A program made the translations under genes and the position numbers. Of a DNA stretch of 64,000 nt, positions 11,538-25,554 are shown one piece after another (the stretch's first letter is position 1; each line of letters opens with the position of its first letter). The notes under the pieces were generated by a model. It did no database searches. It was not told the origin of the DNA and saw only the letters and a program-made list of their open reading frames with translations. The DNA is from Kuschelorhynchus macadamiae (taxonomy: Eukaryota; Arthropoda; Insecta; Coleoptera; Curculionidae): NCBI GenBank assembly GCA_030620095.1, contig JAUTXW010002493.1, positions 124,001 through 188,000 on the forward strand. The letters are read 5' to 3'.

Positions 11538-12023
11538 GTAAGTTATAGTATCTCTGACAAAAAGTTTCTACCTATGCCACACTTCACTCTTGGGCATAAT
11601 TTAAAATAAATTCAATAAGTAGTTTATACAGTGGCACACACAACCATTGTTTTACATCATGTTTATTTCGTACCAGTTTATCCCTGTATCATATTTAATT
11701 TTTCTGCAAAAATTTAAAGTCAATTAAATAAGCCATCTTGAATTCGTACAACAACTTTACCAGTTTATCTCTATATCACAATTCTACTAAAGTCAAAAGC
11801 AGTGTTATCGTGCGGGTCATACGATTTATCAACGACAATCTTTTTAAGTTTGTTTTCCATTTATTACGTGTAATCATATCCTCCGCATAAAAGCCGGAAG
11901 ATGAATTAGATAGACCTATGATATTTTCATATGAAAAAAGAGGATAAACATATAAATACCAGCAGTTGCAAAAATCTTTGAGCGATGTCACTTCAAAGTC
12001 AGATTGAAAGGTCAGTGACAAAA

Positions 12024-13132
12024 TGAGTAATAGAAAATAGTTTTCGGATTTTTTGCGTCCACAAGCGAAGAAAATGGTATTAAATCTGATAAAATATTAC
12101 GAAAATGAAAATTCACCGGCCAATATTCAGGAGACAGTAGCAAAAGCTCTGGGAATCGGTATAAGGACTGTGCTGAAAATTGGGCATGAAAAAAAGCATA
12201 ATTTAGTACCGAAGAAGATTAAGAAATGTACATGAAAAAAGCCAAAGACAGAAGACTTAAGTGACAATGTAAAAATGGATGTTCGTAATGCAATTTACGA
12301 TTTATACAGATCAAAAACTAATATAACCCTTCAAGTTTTAAAAGAAGCTTTAAAAAATCGAGGCATATTGGAAATTGGACTAAAATCGTTGTCAAAATTA
12401 ATAAAAATGTTGGGTTTTGGATATAAAAAGCACTGTAATCGAAGATTTTTATGCGAGCTGCCACATATAGCAAGTCAGCGTATCCAGTTTTTAAAGAAAT
12501 ACACAGAAAATGTTAATTTAAAATTTAGAAAAGTGGTATTTTTAGACGAGACTTAAATATTTTTAAATGGAGGTGGTTCGAAATCTTGGCAGGACGAGTC
12601 TGTAAAAAGTGTCGAGAAAAAAGGGATGTGGGACGGGAAAACGGTTTATCATTTTGCATGCAGGTTATTCAACAGGATTTCTCCCAGGTGCAAGTTTACT
12701 GTTTTCTTCAATATCCAAAAGATGGACTACCATGATAATATGAACTGTGAACTGTTTCAAAAGTGGTTAAAAAAACAACTTATTCCAAATTTAGATGCTC
12801 CATCTTTAATCATTCTGGACAATGCATCTTATCATTCAAGAATCTTAAATAAACAACCTACTTCATCCTGGAAGAAAAGTGATATTTATGACTGGTTAAT
12901 AAAACAACAAAATCCTTTACCCAATGATGAAGTGCAAATTGTTTGGCAAGATTCATGAAATTATATTATGCCGGAGTACTGGAAGAACTGTGTGGAACAT
13001 AAGGAGAAATTAATATGGAATTGGTGGAATCGAGAACGAGTTCCAGATGTCGAAATAGCACCAATGATCATTGGGCGATTTGAGGACGACTCAGAAGATG
13101 AGGATTTTTTAAGTGATGATGATATTTTTTAA
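12024..13132 (+). pseudogene. DDE transposase, family B copy 1, broken
   Basis: IS630-Tc1-mariner transposase (DDE_3-like). A helix-turn-helix N-terminus contains 'NIQETVAKALGIGIRTVLK'. The first catalytic Asp is in 'KVVFLDET' and the second in 'SLIILDNASYHS'. Defects: an early TAG after 'MSNRK', TGA at about 12233, TAA replacing the Trp after 'FLDET', and a TGA after 'IVWQDS'. There is also an internal deletion of about 195 bp after 'NPLPN' that removes the third catalytic acidic residue; copy 2 still has that segment. The C-terminus 'EDEDFLSDDDIF' is preserved. Confidence 0.85.
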
Positions 13133-13139
13133 TCTATAA

Positions 13140-13400
13140 TATTAAAAAGTTTCTGAAGGATTATATTAGTCTTTGACGTGTATAAATCATAAATTGCATT
13201 ATAAATATCCATTTTTGCATTGTAACTTAAGTCTTTTGCCTTTGGATTTTTTCGTGTACATTTCTTAATCTTCTTCCGAAGTAAATTATGTTTTTTTTTC
13301 ATGCACAAGTTTCTGTACATTCCTTATACCGATTCTCAGAGCTTTTGCCACTGGCTCCTGGATATTAGCCAGTGAATTTTAATTTAAAATTTTTTTATTA
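13140..13400 (-). repeat. Antisense duplicate of the transposase N-terminus
   Basis: On the minus strand this encodes 'KKHNLLRKKIKKCTRKNPKAK' and 'MDIYNAIYDLYTSKTNI'. It matches the sense N-terminal coding region at about 12110-12330 of the same element in inverted orientation. The same tail exists at 46206-46450 and 27275-27415, so it is a family feature and not an accident of this copy. Confidence 0.8.
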
Positions 13401-13556
13401 GATTTGACACCATTGTTTTGCTTACTTTTTTAGTACATTTGTAATTTTGTAGGCAATAGATAAATAATTATAGAATACTTGCTCCAATTTTAAAGCGTGT
13501 TTAAAATAAGTAATTTTTTTTATTAATTATAAGACAAAATTTAATGTATAAAAATC

Positions 13557-13558
<2 letters not shown>

Positions 13559-13597
<39 letters not shown>
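13559..13597. repeat. (TA)n microsatellite, 39 bp
   Basis: Perfect TA array between the family B element and a Penelope-like fragment. Confidence 0.98.
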
Positions 13598-13600
<3 letters not shown>

Positions 13601-13654
13601 CTTGATTAACGGTCGTGTAACTTGGATAATATAATAATATAATATAATAACTTT

Positions 13655-14095
13655 GGATCAATTCCTTATATTCATAATTTAAGTCCAACAATTATTAAAA
13701 TTTTTAAAAACGAAAACTCAAAAAAACATAAAAACTATTGGAACACTTTATAGTAAATTAAAAGACCAAGATCCAGTTTCAAACAAATCGAATTGTGTCT
13801 ACTGTATTCCTTGTAATAATTGTGACAAAAAATATATGGGTCAAACTTTATCAAAAGGAATGCTTTACATAGATGTGACGCAAGATTAAACAAAAGATCT
13901 TGCGCACTATCAGAACATATAATTGATACAGGCCACACATGCAATTTCCTACAAAGTAAAATCTTACTCGTAGAACATAATACTACCAAAAGAACATTTT
14001 TAGAAATGACAGAAATCAAAAAAGAACCTTTGGCAATGAATAAAAAAACAGATATCGAAAATTTAAGGTCACTTTACTCTTATATTTTATTTTTA
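13655..14095 (+). pseudogene. Penelope-like GIY-YIG tail
   Basis: Translation gives 'GTLYSKLKDQDPVSNKS', 'VYCIPCNNCDKKYMGQT', and after a frameshift near 13860 'RCDARLNKRSCALSEHIIDT', 'LVEHNTTKRTFLEMTEIKK' and 'MNKKTDIENL'. This is the Cys-containing linker and GIY-YIG nuclease of a Penelope-like element (Y-x-I-P-C-x-x-C, Y-x-G-Q-T, the conserved R, H and Glu). The RT is missing. About 390 bp of AT-rich 3' UTR follow up to (TA)n at 14488, so the fragment is flanked by TA arrays on both sides. Confidence 0.8.
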
Positions 14096-14486
14096 GATGA
14101 AACAAAATTTTCCAATAATGATAATAGTGGAAAGTTTGCTTTACTATATATACTCGTACTATTTTTACCTAAAATTTAAACATATTGTTTCAAATATGAA
14201 TATTCTCTTAACCTTTAAATTTTATTGTCATCAAAAAAAAACAAATAATTTATTGGCATTTGACGTTTGACATCAAAATTCTACGTATAGAAATATCTAA
14301 TTTAAACAAGCATTTTCTCAAAATTAGTACAAGTCTTTTTCGTTTTTATTATATGTAAGTCTAGATACATATATTACTAATATTATAACTAAATTTAATT
14401 GTTTAAATTTTCAGGACCCTTGGTCAAATAAAAATAAAACATTAATAAAGACATTTCCTGGCCGAATTCCCTGTGATTTTCTTAAG

Positions 14487-14487
<1 letters not shown>

Positions 14488-14541
<54 letters not shown>
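14488..14541. repeat. (TA)n microsatellite, 54 bp
   Basis: Perfect TA array separating the Penelope 3' UTR from the left end of the next transposon. Confidence 0.98.
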
Positions 14542-14543
<2 letters not shown>

Positions 14544-17215
14544 GGGTGTCAACGATATCGTTTTACACGATGCCATTCAATTGCTTTTTAGGTTAGGATT
14601 TTTTTATTTGGGTTAACGAAATATGGTATTAAGACACATATTTTTCATGAAAAAACAATTGAATATTACTGCCAGTTTTTCCGATATCAGAACCAAGTTA
14701 AGAATTTCAAATGGAACCCTGTATATTATTTTACATACTTTGATAGAGCTTAGAATTACCTTTTCAATGACATATCACACGTTATATTTTTTTTCAAAAT
14801 GTCGGACCAGGAAGCGCTTTTTCAAAATTCAATATGGCGGTCGTTTCCCGATACCGATGAAATTTTTGTTTAACATATTATTAAAATATTAAACAAAATC
14901 GGGTTTTCAATGGATTTTAATCAAATTTATAATCAAATTTTTAATTTATCACGAAATGGGATAAGTTTAATTTTTTCTCTAAAATGTGAACTTTTTCTTA
15001 AATTTTCTCAAAGATTTTAAATAGAAAGTTGTATTTATTAAATATTAGTATTAAAGTATATCTTATTAGCTACACGAAACCGCATAACAAGCCGTATTTT
15101 TGCTTTTTGTTTCAGAAAAAATTGACAAAACCTTGCCAATATACATTTTTCCTAATACATAACATGAAACAAACACACACATATTAATCAGAAAATCCTG
15201 GAATATTTTTTATTGTTTATTGATAAGTAATTTTGTATTATTTTGACATTTTATGACTGTTGTCTTATTTTAGGAAAGCGAGAAAAAATCACAAGTAGTA
15301 TTAATTTTATTTTACCGGTAGATACGGTAACTAAGATAAGTAGGCCTTGGAAACAATTGCATAGGGATGCCATTATAATTTTCATTAGATTTAACCAGAA
15401 ACGTCAAAAGTACTGTTTTGTATCGACATTTCTGATAACTTTCGTTACATCCTTACACTGAGAAGTGGTTCTAGTTAGTTTTAAAAATAAATATTATGGT
15501 TTATTCAAGAGGACATCAAATTGACATGCTCCTTATTTATGGGGAATGTCGCAAAAATTCAAGGGACGCAGAGAGATTATACCAGGAACGCTTTCCGAAT
15601 CGTGACGCTCCAACATTTAAAAAATGAAAATAATGGTGGTGTCTATGCTAATGGCAATGATGGTTTCGTAGTAAGCGAAGAAGTGGAAACAAACGTTTTA
15701 GCGTACATCGAGTATGACCGTACAGCTTCCCTTCGTGAATTAGGCAAACAGTGCAATACGTCCCATGAAAGCGCCAGAAAAATTTTAAAGAAACACGGGT
15801 TTAAATCGTTTAAGTATCAAATTCACCACCACCTATTTGAAAATGACTTCCAAAGACGACTTATTTATTGCAATTGGTTTTTAGATAATTATAGAATAAG
15901 TCCTGTGTTTCATCATAAGATTATTTTTTCGGACGAATCAAGGTTTACTAATCTAGGGATGTTTAATAGAAATAATTTTCGTTATTGGGCAAAGGAAAAT
16001 CAAAGATTAGTAAGAGAAGGTGCCTTCCAGGAACGTTTTGGAGTTAATGTTTGGTTAGGCGTTGTAGGACTAAGCGTTATTGGTCCAATATTATTCCATC
16101 AGCCTTTAACTGGCGATATGTATTTGGACTTTCTCGAAAATGAAATTGAACATTTTATAAATAATTTGCAGCAAAATGATGATTTAGTTTACCAACAAGA
16201 TGGCGCCCCTGCTCATAATTCAAGAATTGTTGCAAATTACTTGAATGAACGATTTGGTGAGAACTGGTTGGGAACCAATGGACCAATTCGATGGCCAGCG
16301 AGGTCGCCTGACCTAACCCCGCTTGATTTTTCTATATGGGGTCATCTGAAAGAAAAAGTGTATGCAACTCCTGTAATATCGTTGGAAATGTTAGAAAATA
16401 GAATAAGACGAGCCGTTGAGAGTATCTCAGAACAGCATTTACGAAACCTGCTCGCGGAAAATGTTGAGAGAGTTACACTATGCCAAGAACAAGGCGGACA
16501 GCGCATAGAACATTTAATTGAGTGACTTTTGTATTAATTGTGAAAGTTTGATTTTAAATTAGCATTAAACCCAATAAAAACCCCCATATTTGTTTATTAT
16601 TTCTACCTATAATTCAAAAATATCTTCGGTGTTAGAAAATGGCCGCCATATTGAATTTTGAACAAAAGCTTCCTGGTCCTCCATTCCGAAAAAAAATCAA
16701 CTTGTGATATGTCAATGTAAAGGGAATTCTAAGTTCTATCAAACTGGGTTACTACAGGGTTCTTTTTAAACTTCTTGACTTAGGTCTAGGTATTTCCGGA
16801 AAAACCGAAAGCCTACCGGTAAAATAAAATTAATACTACTTGTGAATTTTTCTCGATTTCCTAAAATAAGACAGCAAAAATCATAAAATGTCAAAATAAT
16901 ACAAAATTGCTTATCAATAAAAAATATTCCGAAATTTACTGATTAATAATATGTGTGTGTGGGTGTGTGTTTCATGTTATGTATTACGAAAAATGTATAT
17001 CGGCAGAGTTTCGTCAATTTTTTCTCAAACAAAAAGCAAAAATACGGTTTGTTATGCGGTTTTGTTTTTCTCAGTGTAAAAATGTAACGAAAGTTATCAG
17101 AAATGTCGATACAAAACATGGCAGTAATATTCAATTGTTTTTTCATGAAAAATATGTGTCTTAATACCATATTTCGTTAACCCAAATATAAATATCCTAA
17201 CCTAAAAAGCAAATG
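14542..17215 (+). mobile_element. Tc1/mariner-type (DD41D-like) element, long rearranged arms
   Basis: Starts CCGGGTGTCAACGATATCG after TA. The left arm has blocks A (14572-14670), B (about 14680-14830) and C (about 15050-15340). The right arm carries the inverted blocks in the order B' (about 16625-16760), C' (about 16780-17085) and A' (17105-17215), not the expected C'-B'-A'. The outer 30 bp of the left end has no right partner. Confidence 0.75.
15496..16525 (+). pseudogene. DD41D-type mariner transposase, one frameshift
   Basis: The N-terminus starts at ATG 15496 ('MVYSRGHQIDMLLIYGECRK', 'ERFPNRDAPTF', the first helix-turn-helix). It meets a frameshift near 15620, after which the frame is open to 16525. 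The second HTH ('SARKILKKHGFK') is followed by the catalytic core: 'IIFSDESRFTN', 'VYQQDGAPAHNS' and 'WPARSPDLTPLDFSIWG'. I count 41 residues between the second and third catalytic Asp, the spacing of rosa/visitor-like DD41D elements. The C-terminus 'LCQEQGGQRIEHLI' is typical. Apart from the single frameshift it looks intact. Confidence 0.88.
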
Positions 17216-18287
17216 AATGGCATCGTAATTATCTTGTGTTTTTGACAAAAGTGTATATTTGTGCAAAATCCGGCGGAATTGATAAAACATATTTTATTTT
17301 TGATTTTTGTGAAAAATTTTCAATAAATTGGTTAAGTAGTTTTTTAATAATAATTTTTTTAACACAAGGTCGCCGTAAAGATCTGAAAAAATATTGGAGA
17401 GTGATATTTTCACGATTACAACACTTCCCTTTTACGAGGGAAGTAAGAATTGAAGATATTTACAAGTCGTATAGCCGGTTGCACAAAACTTAATTGCTGT
17501 TTAGAATATTTAACCGAACTTTCGGATTTGAAAAGCTGCTTATAGAAATCTAGGAACTCGCTGTCAAATTTGAAATTCCGTTAAACATTCTAAACTTTAA
17601 CGGAGCTTTCTGCAACGTTTAATTGACAGACAGATCAACAGATAGAATGACGAAATTGAAAAAACTTGTTTTTTTTTGGCATCTAAAACAAACTAAAACG
17701 TGAAGATCTGTAACCTGGGAGAGTGACTTTATTCACGATTACAAGCATTTTATTTGGCCTCCATTTTGTTCTGCCATCTTGAACCGGTAACACAATTTTA
17801 CCAGTTCATCTCTATATCACACTTAATTCTTGTACAAAATTTAAAGTAGGCTTCTCAGGCTGATTTTTTAATATTTTATTAAGCCGCCATTTGCTTCGCC
17901 ATCTTGGATTCGTTCTTCTTACGTAATACTTGATTGATTTTTGTGCAAAATTTGAAGAAAGCTGGATAAGCAGTTTTTTAGTAATAATTTTTTTTATATT
18001 TCACTAGGCCGCCATTTTGTTTTGACATTGGATTTTTACAAAAATGCTACCATATGGCCCTTAATTTCTGGCCAAAATTTGCATTCATTGGGATAAATAA
18101 ATAGTAAATAACATGTAAGACTTGTAAGAGTACTACAATAATGTAATTATTGTTAATATAATTATATAATTTGACAACAAAAACTTTAATAAATTGCCTC
18201 CTCAGAACCCTTATATCAAATATTATTTTATTTTCTTTTAACAAAATGATTTTTGATATTTGTAAATGGAAATCCAAAATGTTTCAG
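17216..18287. other. Intron with degenerate dispersed repeat
   Basis: Contains diverged tandem copies (about 170-190 bp) of a repeat with the blocks 'gccgccattttgtt', 'catcttgga' and 'ccagttcatctctatatcac' at about 17340-17400, 17750-17830, 17870-17950 and 17990-18030. A further relative lies at 11640-11780. No coding content. Confidence 0.5.
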
Positions 18288-18450
18288 CCCAAGTTAATAA
18301 ACTACCCAAAAATTCAGAAACTTTTAGCACCTGGGGCTGTAGTGGTAGTTACTCACAAAACCCACATGAACAAACTGGCTTTAATTTTATCCAAGAAAGG
18401 TGTAGCATACAGGGTGCTTGTGTTGTCAGATTCGAATACAAAAAAATCAG
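18288..18450 (+). CDS. tst: twister/SKI2 exon: arch beta-barrel
   Basis: Acceptor AATGTTTCAG, donor CAG|GTACGT, phase 0 in and phase 1 out. It encodes 'PKLINYPKIQKLLAPGAVVV' and then 'LALILSKKGVAYRVLVLSD'. This corresponds to the 'L..GRVVVV....H.N.LGVIL' segment of the SKI2 arch, a KOW-like barrel. Confidence 0.88.
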
Positions 18451-18839
18451 GTACGTTAAATTATGTAGTTTAGTTAGATTAAATACACAGAAAGATACCT
18501 AACAAAATGTGATTAAGAGATTAATTCCCTCCAACTACCCCGCTTGTCATTGAATCTCACTTAATTCTGTTTTGCAATAAGCGTTTTTATCTAGTTTTTT
18601 TATGTCTAGAGGTTTTGTAGACAACTTAATACTTCTTTATCTTTTCACAAGTGTTTTTATAGACCCCTTCCACTGTTGGTACATAGAAACTTTTTAAATA
18701 TAAAGTAATATTTTAGTTTTTGTGTTTAAAAGGGAAATGTATGGTTTCCATTAGGAGAAAATATTTGCTATACTGTAAACTTGAAGAAAAATGTATATTT
18801 AAACTTCAAACTTTTTATTTAGTCAATATGAATTAAATA

Positions 18840-19138
18840 CAATAGCATTGTAGTCCGGAGAATTTTTGTAGTTGATTGTCCTGTGTCTCGGAACTGTTAT
18901 GATAAGGTCTTAATGTTCTTATTTGATTCTGTTCGCCAAAAAGCCAAAGTTTCTATGCGATTCCACAATGAAGGATGAATGCTGTTACTTATTTTAACGT
19001 GTAACATTAAAAGTTCTTTCTCTGTCTCGGCTAGTTGCATTCTAGTTGTCCTGATTGTCTTGAAGATCTCCTCCGGGTATAGTGTTGATTCTTAGCCCTT
19101 CACTGATAAAAAAATACAATGTGTTTTCATTCCGGGTG
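18840..19138 (-). mobile_element. Penelope-like 3' tail, distal half (interrupted)
   Basis: Non-coding. It is interpreted as the continuation of the minus-strand Penelope fragment at 21203-22020, because the two pieces flank a TA-duplicating transposon inserted between them. Confidence 0.4.
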
Positions 19139-19140
19139 TA

Positions 19141-21200
19141 CAGGGTGTCCAATTTTGGTTGTAAATACAAGGTATCTCCGTTATTTGCAAATATTTAGGG
19201 TTGAAGTTTTCGCGACACCGTGCCACTTTTTTGTCAAACTCAAGCCGTAATCAGATTTTCCATAGCCCGCCTCGTTTCGGAGATACAGGGCCAAATTGAA
19301 AAAGTTGCATTTTGGGACACCCCTCGTATCTCGGTTATCTTTTAACGTATCGAAAAGGTAAAATCTGGCTCTTTAGAGTTTTTTACGTAGAATCCAGTGG
19401 CGTAGACAGGTTTTTACTCGACCCAAAGTCACTTTTTTTAAATGGGACACCCTGTATATTTTACGGAGTCCTATTCGTCTTATTATGAGCTTTTCAAAAA
19501 TATATGGTTATCTATACTTACTTTAAAAAATAAGGTTGCAATTTAGGTTTGTAATAATATCTATCTATATTTTTCATAGTAAGCCATAAAGTAAATGAAG
19601 TTTTGATGCTAATACTAATTGTGTTAAATTAGTCGCTCTGATTATTACTTTTTAACAAATGGCTGCAAATCAATTATTTGAAAACTTTGAGCAATATGAT
19701 ATGCTAACCTGTTTCATAGAGAGTCATGAAAATATAAACGCTGCTTTTGAGCTTTATTTCATTAGGTAATGTTTTATTTTCATAATTATTATTCCAATTT
19801 TTTTTAAAACTTAAAATTTTGTTATATAGATATCCGGAAAGGAGGCAGCCAAATAAATTAATATTCTATAGGCTGAAATCGAATTTGATAAATTTTGGCT
19901 CTTTCAAAAAGCCTAGATCAAAGAAATATAACAAAGAGAATCGTGAGACTGATGAAATTAACGTTTTAGCAAGTGTAAATGTAACGCCTGTAACGTCCTG
20001 TAGAAAAATAGAGAATGAAGTGGGTGTAATCAAGTCTCGGGTTCAAACGATTTTAAAGAAACATAAGTATAAACCTTATGAAGTCAGAGTTGTGCAAAAT
20101 CTACATCCTGGAGATGCAGAACGACGTATTGATTTTTGCCAGTGGTATTTACAAAAAATTAATACTAACCAAAATTTTGGAAGGGCGATTATATGGTCCG
20201 ACGAATCGTATATAAGTAGTGCTGGAATATTTAATAGGCACAATACGAGACACTGGTCACCTGAAAATCAACATTTGATATTTCCACGCGAGCAACAAGG
20301 AAGATTTGGCTTTAATGTCGCTTGTTTCGTACTAGGAACCAAAATAAAATTTCGTATTTTTGAAGGAGGTCTCACTGCTAATCGCTACCTTGAAATATTG
20401 CAAAATATCTTGCCAGAAATCATAGAAGATATCCCTTTAGCACATGTGAATCATTTTCCAACAAGACGGAGCTCCAGCACATAACTCACAAATTGTGAGG
20501 CGGTATTTAGAAGAGAACTTCCCCGAACGCTGGATTGGAACGCACGGACTTGTCCGATTTTTCATACCCGACATACCACAGTTTAGGACCTGCGTAACAC
20601 CACTGAGCAGGCATTTTTGCAAATACAAGCACGCAATGTAGTCATTTCAAATGCAGTGGGTAAAATTGCAAGAGTGTGTGAGAGATGTCTAAGAGAAAAT
20701 GGAAATCAGTTTGAGCAGTTGTTTTGAACATGGCTAATTACGAAAAATAGATATAGCTAATATATTCTTAAAAACTTAAACTGTAGCCTTATTTTTAAAA
20801 TAACTATATATTTTTGAAAAGCTCATAATAAGACGAATAGGACTACGTAAAAATATAGAGGGTGTCGCATTTTAAAAAAACGTAACTTTGGGTCATGTAT
20901 CAAAAACGACGGCCCCGAGTAAAAATCTGTCCACGCCACTGGATTCTACGTAAACAACTCTATAAGAACCAGTTTTTACCTTTTCGATACGTTAAAAGAT
21001 AACTGAGATACGAGGGGTGTCCCAAAATGCAATTTTTTTCAATTTGGTCCTGTATCTCCGAAACGAGGCGGGCTATGGAAAATTTGATTACAGCGGCTTG
21101 AGTTTGACAAAAAAGTGGCACGGTGTCGCGAAAACCTCAACCCTAAATATTTGCAAATAACGGAGATACCTTGCATTTACAACCAAAATTGGACACCCTG
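19141..21200 (+). mobile_element. Tc1/mariner-type transposon, TA-flanked, ~370-bp arms
   Basis: Ends CAGGGTGTCCAATTTTGG and CCAAAATTGGACACCCTG are perfect reverse complements flanked by TA on both sides (19139-19140 and 21201-21202). The arms (19141 to about 19507, and about 20814-21200) match throughout, including 'cggagatac' and 'gacgaataggactccgt'-type blocks. A second TGGGACACCCTGTA-like end is embedded at about 19441. The body encodes a broken transposase. Confidence 0.9.
19659..20727 (+). pseudogene. Transposase with intron; third catalytic Asp lost
   Basis: ATG 19659 begins 'MAANQLFENFEQYDMLTCF'. A 64-nt intron (19766-19829, GT..AG, phase 2) joins 'YFIR' to 'YPERRQPNK'. The second HTH includes 'IKSRVQTILKKHKYKP'. 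The first Asp is in 'IIWSDESYIS'. The second Asp lies in 'QQDGAPAHNSQI', reached only after a frameshift near 20458. The 'WP-RSPDLTPLD' block is replaced by 'RFFIPDIPQF' and a deletion, so the third catalytic Asp is gone. The C-terminus 'CERCLRENGNQFEQLF' is intact. Confidence 0.85.
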
Positions 21201-21202
21201 TA

Positions 21203-22020
21203 CATCCGTTCACTACTGTCGTTCTGAAAAAAACAGTTTTGCTGACATTTCGCCAATATCATCATTTTCGAAGCTTTCTTCCTCGTGTCCGAATACAGAC
21301 TGAAGTGCTAGTGACTGCGACGCTTCCTTTTACCCCCATCCGTGATCGAAGGTTATATCTGAGCGGCCGTTGGTCGTTATTTATATTCTCCGGATGTTGC
21401 TGTTGTTGCGCTTATTGCTCTGGATTTTTGTGATTTTAGATTTGTCGAATATTGTCTTCCATACTGTTGATAGTTTTAATGATTGGTCCCTTTTTCTAGA
21501 TCGACTGGTTTCTCAATTTCTCGGATTATTCTGGTCCTATAATGAACTATATTAGCAATCTCCCTACTTTGAAGACTTGCGGATTCAAATTTATTTTATG
21601 TCTGGTTTCCTTATGAATAGAGCTAAGGTTGTTTGTTTGTTTCTGATGCTGAGTTTATGGTTTTCTACTCTTGTTGATATTCGCCTGTTAGTCTGCCTAA
21701 CGTACAACTTTTCATAGCCCTGGCACGGAATTCTGTATCTCCATGATTTTCCAATTTGATTTTGTTTTTTTAGTTTCCAAATAGTTTACCTATAGTCGTT
21801 TGTGGCTTGTGTATTATTTGTATGCTGTGTTTTCTAAGAATTCTTCCAATCCTGTCTGTTGTGCCTTTTACATATGGTAAGACTACTTGTTGCCTTCCCG
21901 GTTCATAATTTTTGTTGGTCGTTGTTCGGGAACCCTGTACATTAATGGCTTTTTCTATAGTGCGATTTGTATAGCCATTTTGCTTTACAGCATTACATAT
22001 TATATTAAGTTCATTTTCTC
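21203..22020 (-). pseudogene. Penelope-like C-terminus (GIY-YIG)
   Basis: Minus strand from 22020: 'GYTNRTIEKAINVQGSRT', 'QVVLPYVKGTTDRIGRILRK', then 'KPQTTIGKLF', a stop/frameshift, and 'YRIPCQGYEKLYVRQTNRR' with 'STRVENHKLSIRNK'. This is the region between the RT and the GIY-YIG nuclease of a common arthropod Penelope-like family. The normally invariant Gly of Y-x-G-Q-T is Arg here, so the nuclease is dead. The fragment abuts a 96-bp (TA)n. Its distal tail was pushed away to 18840-19138 by a later transposon. Confidence 0.75.
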
Positions 22021-22022
22021 TC

Positions 22023-24673
<2,651 letters not shown>

Positions 24674-24691
24674 TATATAAATTCGCAACAC

Positions 24692-24715
24692 TATATATAT
24701 ATATATATATATATA
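24692..24715. repeat. (TA)n tract inside a short palindrome
   Basis: TA run flanked by AATTCGCAACAC on the left and GTGTTGCGAATT on the right, so 24679-24728 is a perfect palindrome with (TA)n at its centre. Confidence 0.9.
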
Positions 24716-24716
24716 G

Positions 24717-25097
24717 TGTTGCGAATTTAGCCCTAGTCATCGATTTATTAAGTTTAAGGTGAATTTATTTATTATTTGTTATTTTAATGAAGTAGGCTTA
24801 TCTTAATTTTTAAACATGCAACGACTATGTTATGTCAAAAATCGTTCACGAAGGTTCTGTTAGGCTTAATTCTTTTCACTCTGTAGTATTTAGATTATTC
24901 TAAAATTTTCTAGATCATTCATTCATCATCATTCCATTCCATCCTTTTGTAAAGGCTATATAAGCGCGCCGCGAGGCCACATTTTGATTCAGTTTAGTTT
25001 GAGATTTCAAAGTGTAACAAGTAGTGTATCTTCCTATATATTTAATCTATGCTAATTACTTAATATTATAGTTAATTATAAAATCATCTTTTGAACA
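24717..25097 (+). repeat. Possible solo LTR with core promoter
   Basis: A 381-bp segment with TGTTGCGAATT at its start and TTTTGAACA at its end. It has a strong TATA box (GGCTATATAAGCGCG at about 24954) about 30 bp before an initiator-like TCAGTTTAGTTTGAG, which looks like the U3-R part of a Ty3/gypsy LTR. No matching target duplication is visible and no second LTR is in the window, so the call is tentative. Confidence 0.4.
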
Positions 25098-25171
25098 ACT
25101 AAAAGCTGGTCGTAAGATGATTGATCTATATTTTCCTCAAACATATTTTTTATACACATAATTAAATCCAG

Positions 25172-25402
25172 TGCCTTTCTATTATCTAGATAAAGAAGAC
25201 AAGGGTACTCTGTGGTATCAGATGTTAGCCCTTGCCCAGGACAAACTGTTTATGCCCTCAGGAAGTCCAGGGCACGAAGTCCTTATCATAGATGGGACTG
25301 CCATTTTCGAGATATCCTCCAAGACCATTAAGCTCGATATTAAACTGATTGAATCGGACTGGGACAAAAGGCAACAAGAAAGATTCAGGGACAATCCTCC
25401 TG
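25172..25402 (+). CDS. tst: twister/SKI2 exon: arch
   Basis: Acceptor AAATCCAG, donor CTG|GTAAGT, phase 1 at both ends. It encodes 'VPFYYLDKEDKGTLWYQMLA', 'GHEVLIIDGTAIFEISSKT' and 'ESDWDKRQQERFRDNPP'. These match the 'F....TV..L..GDM..IT.K.I.V........KRQ..RF..DPP' pattern of the SKI2 arch. Confidence 0.88.
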
Positions 25403-25554
25403 GTAAGTGTGTTTGACCCTTTAACCCGAAGAACTTAATATCAGTGGCGGGGAAACTCTATTAATTTATTGCACTTGATTGTATTATTAGTGCTTTCCAA
25501 ACTCGAACGCTACGGTGTTAGGGATGTCACCACATTCAAAATATATTTAATATA

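Larger units (their letters stand above)
11786..13558 (+). mobile_element. Tc1/mariner-superfamily element, family B copy 1
   Basis: Begins after TA with GTCAAAAGCAGTGTTATCGT. The same terminus is seen at 44685 and, inverted, at 29465. It contains a broken transposase and an antisense duplicate of the transposase N-terminal region at the 3' side. The right terminus (expected reverse complement of the GTC...CGGGTC end) is missing; the copy ends in a (TA)n array. Confidence 0.75.
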
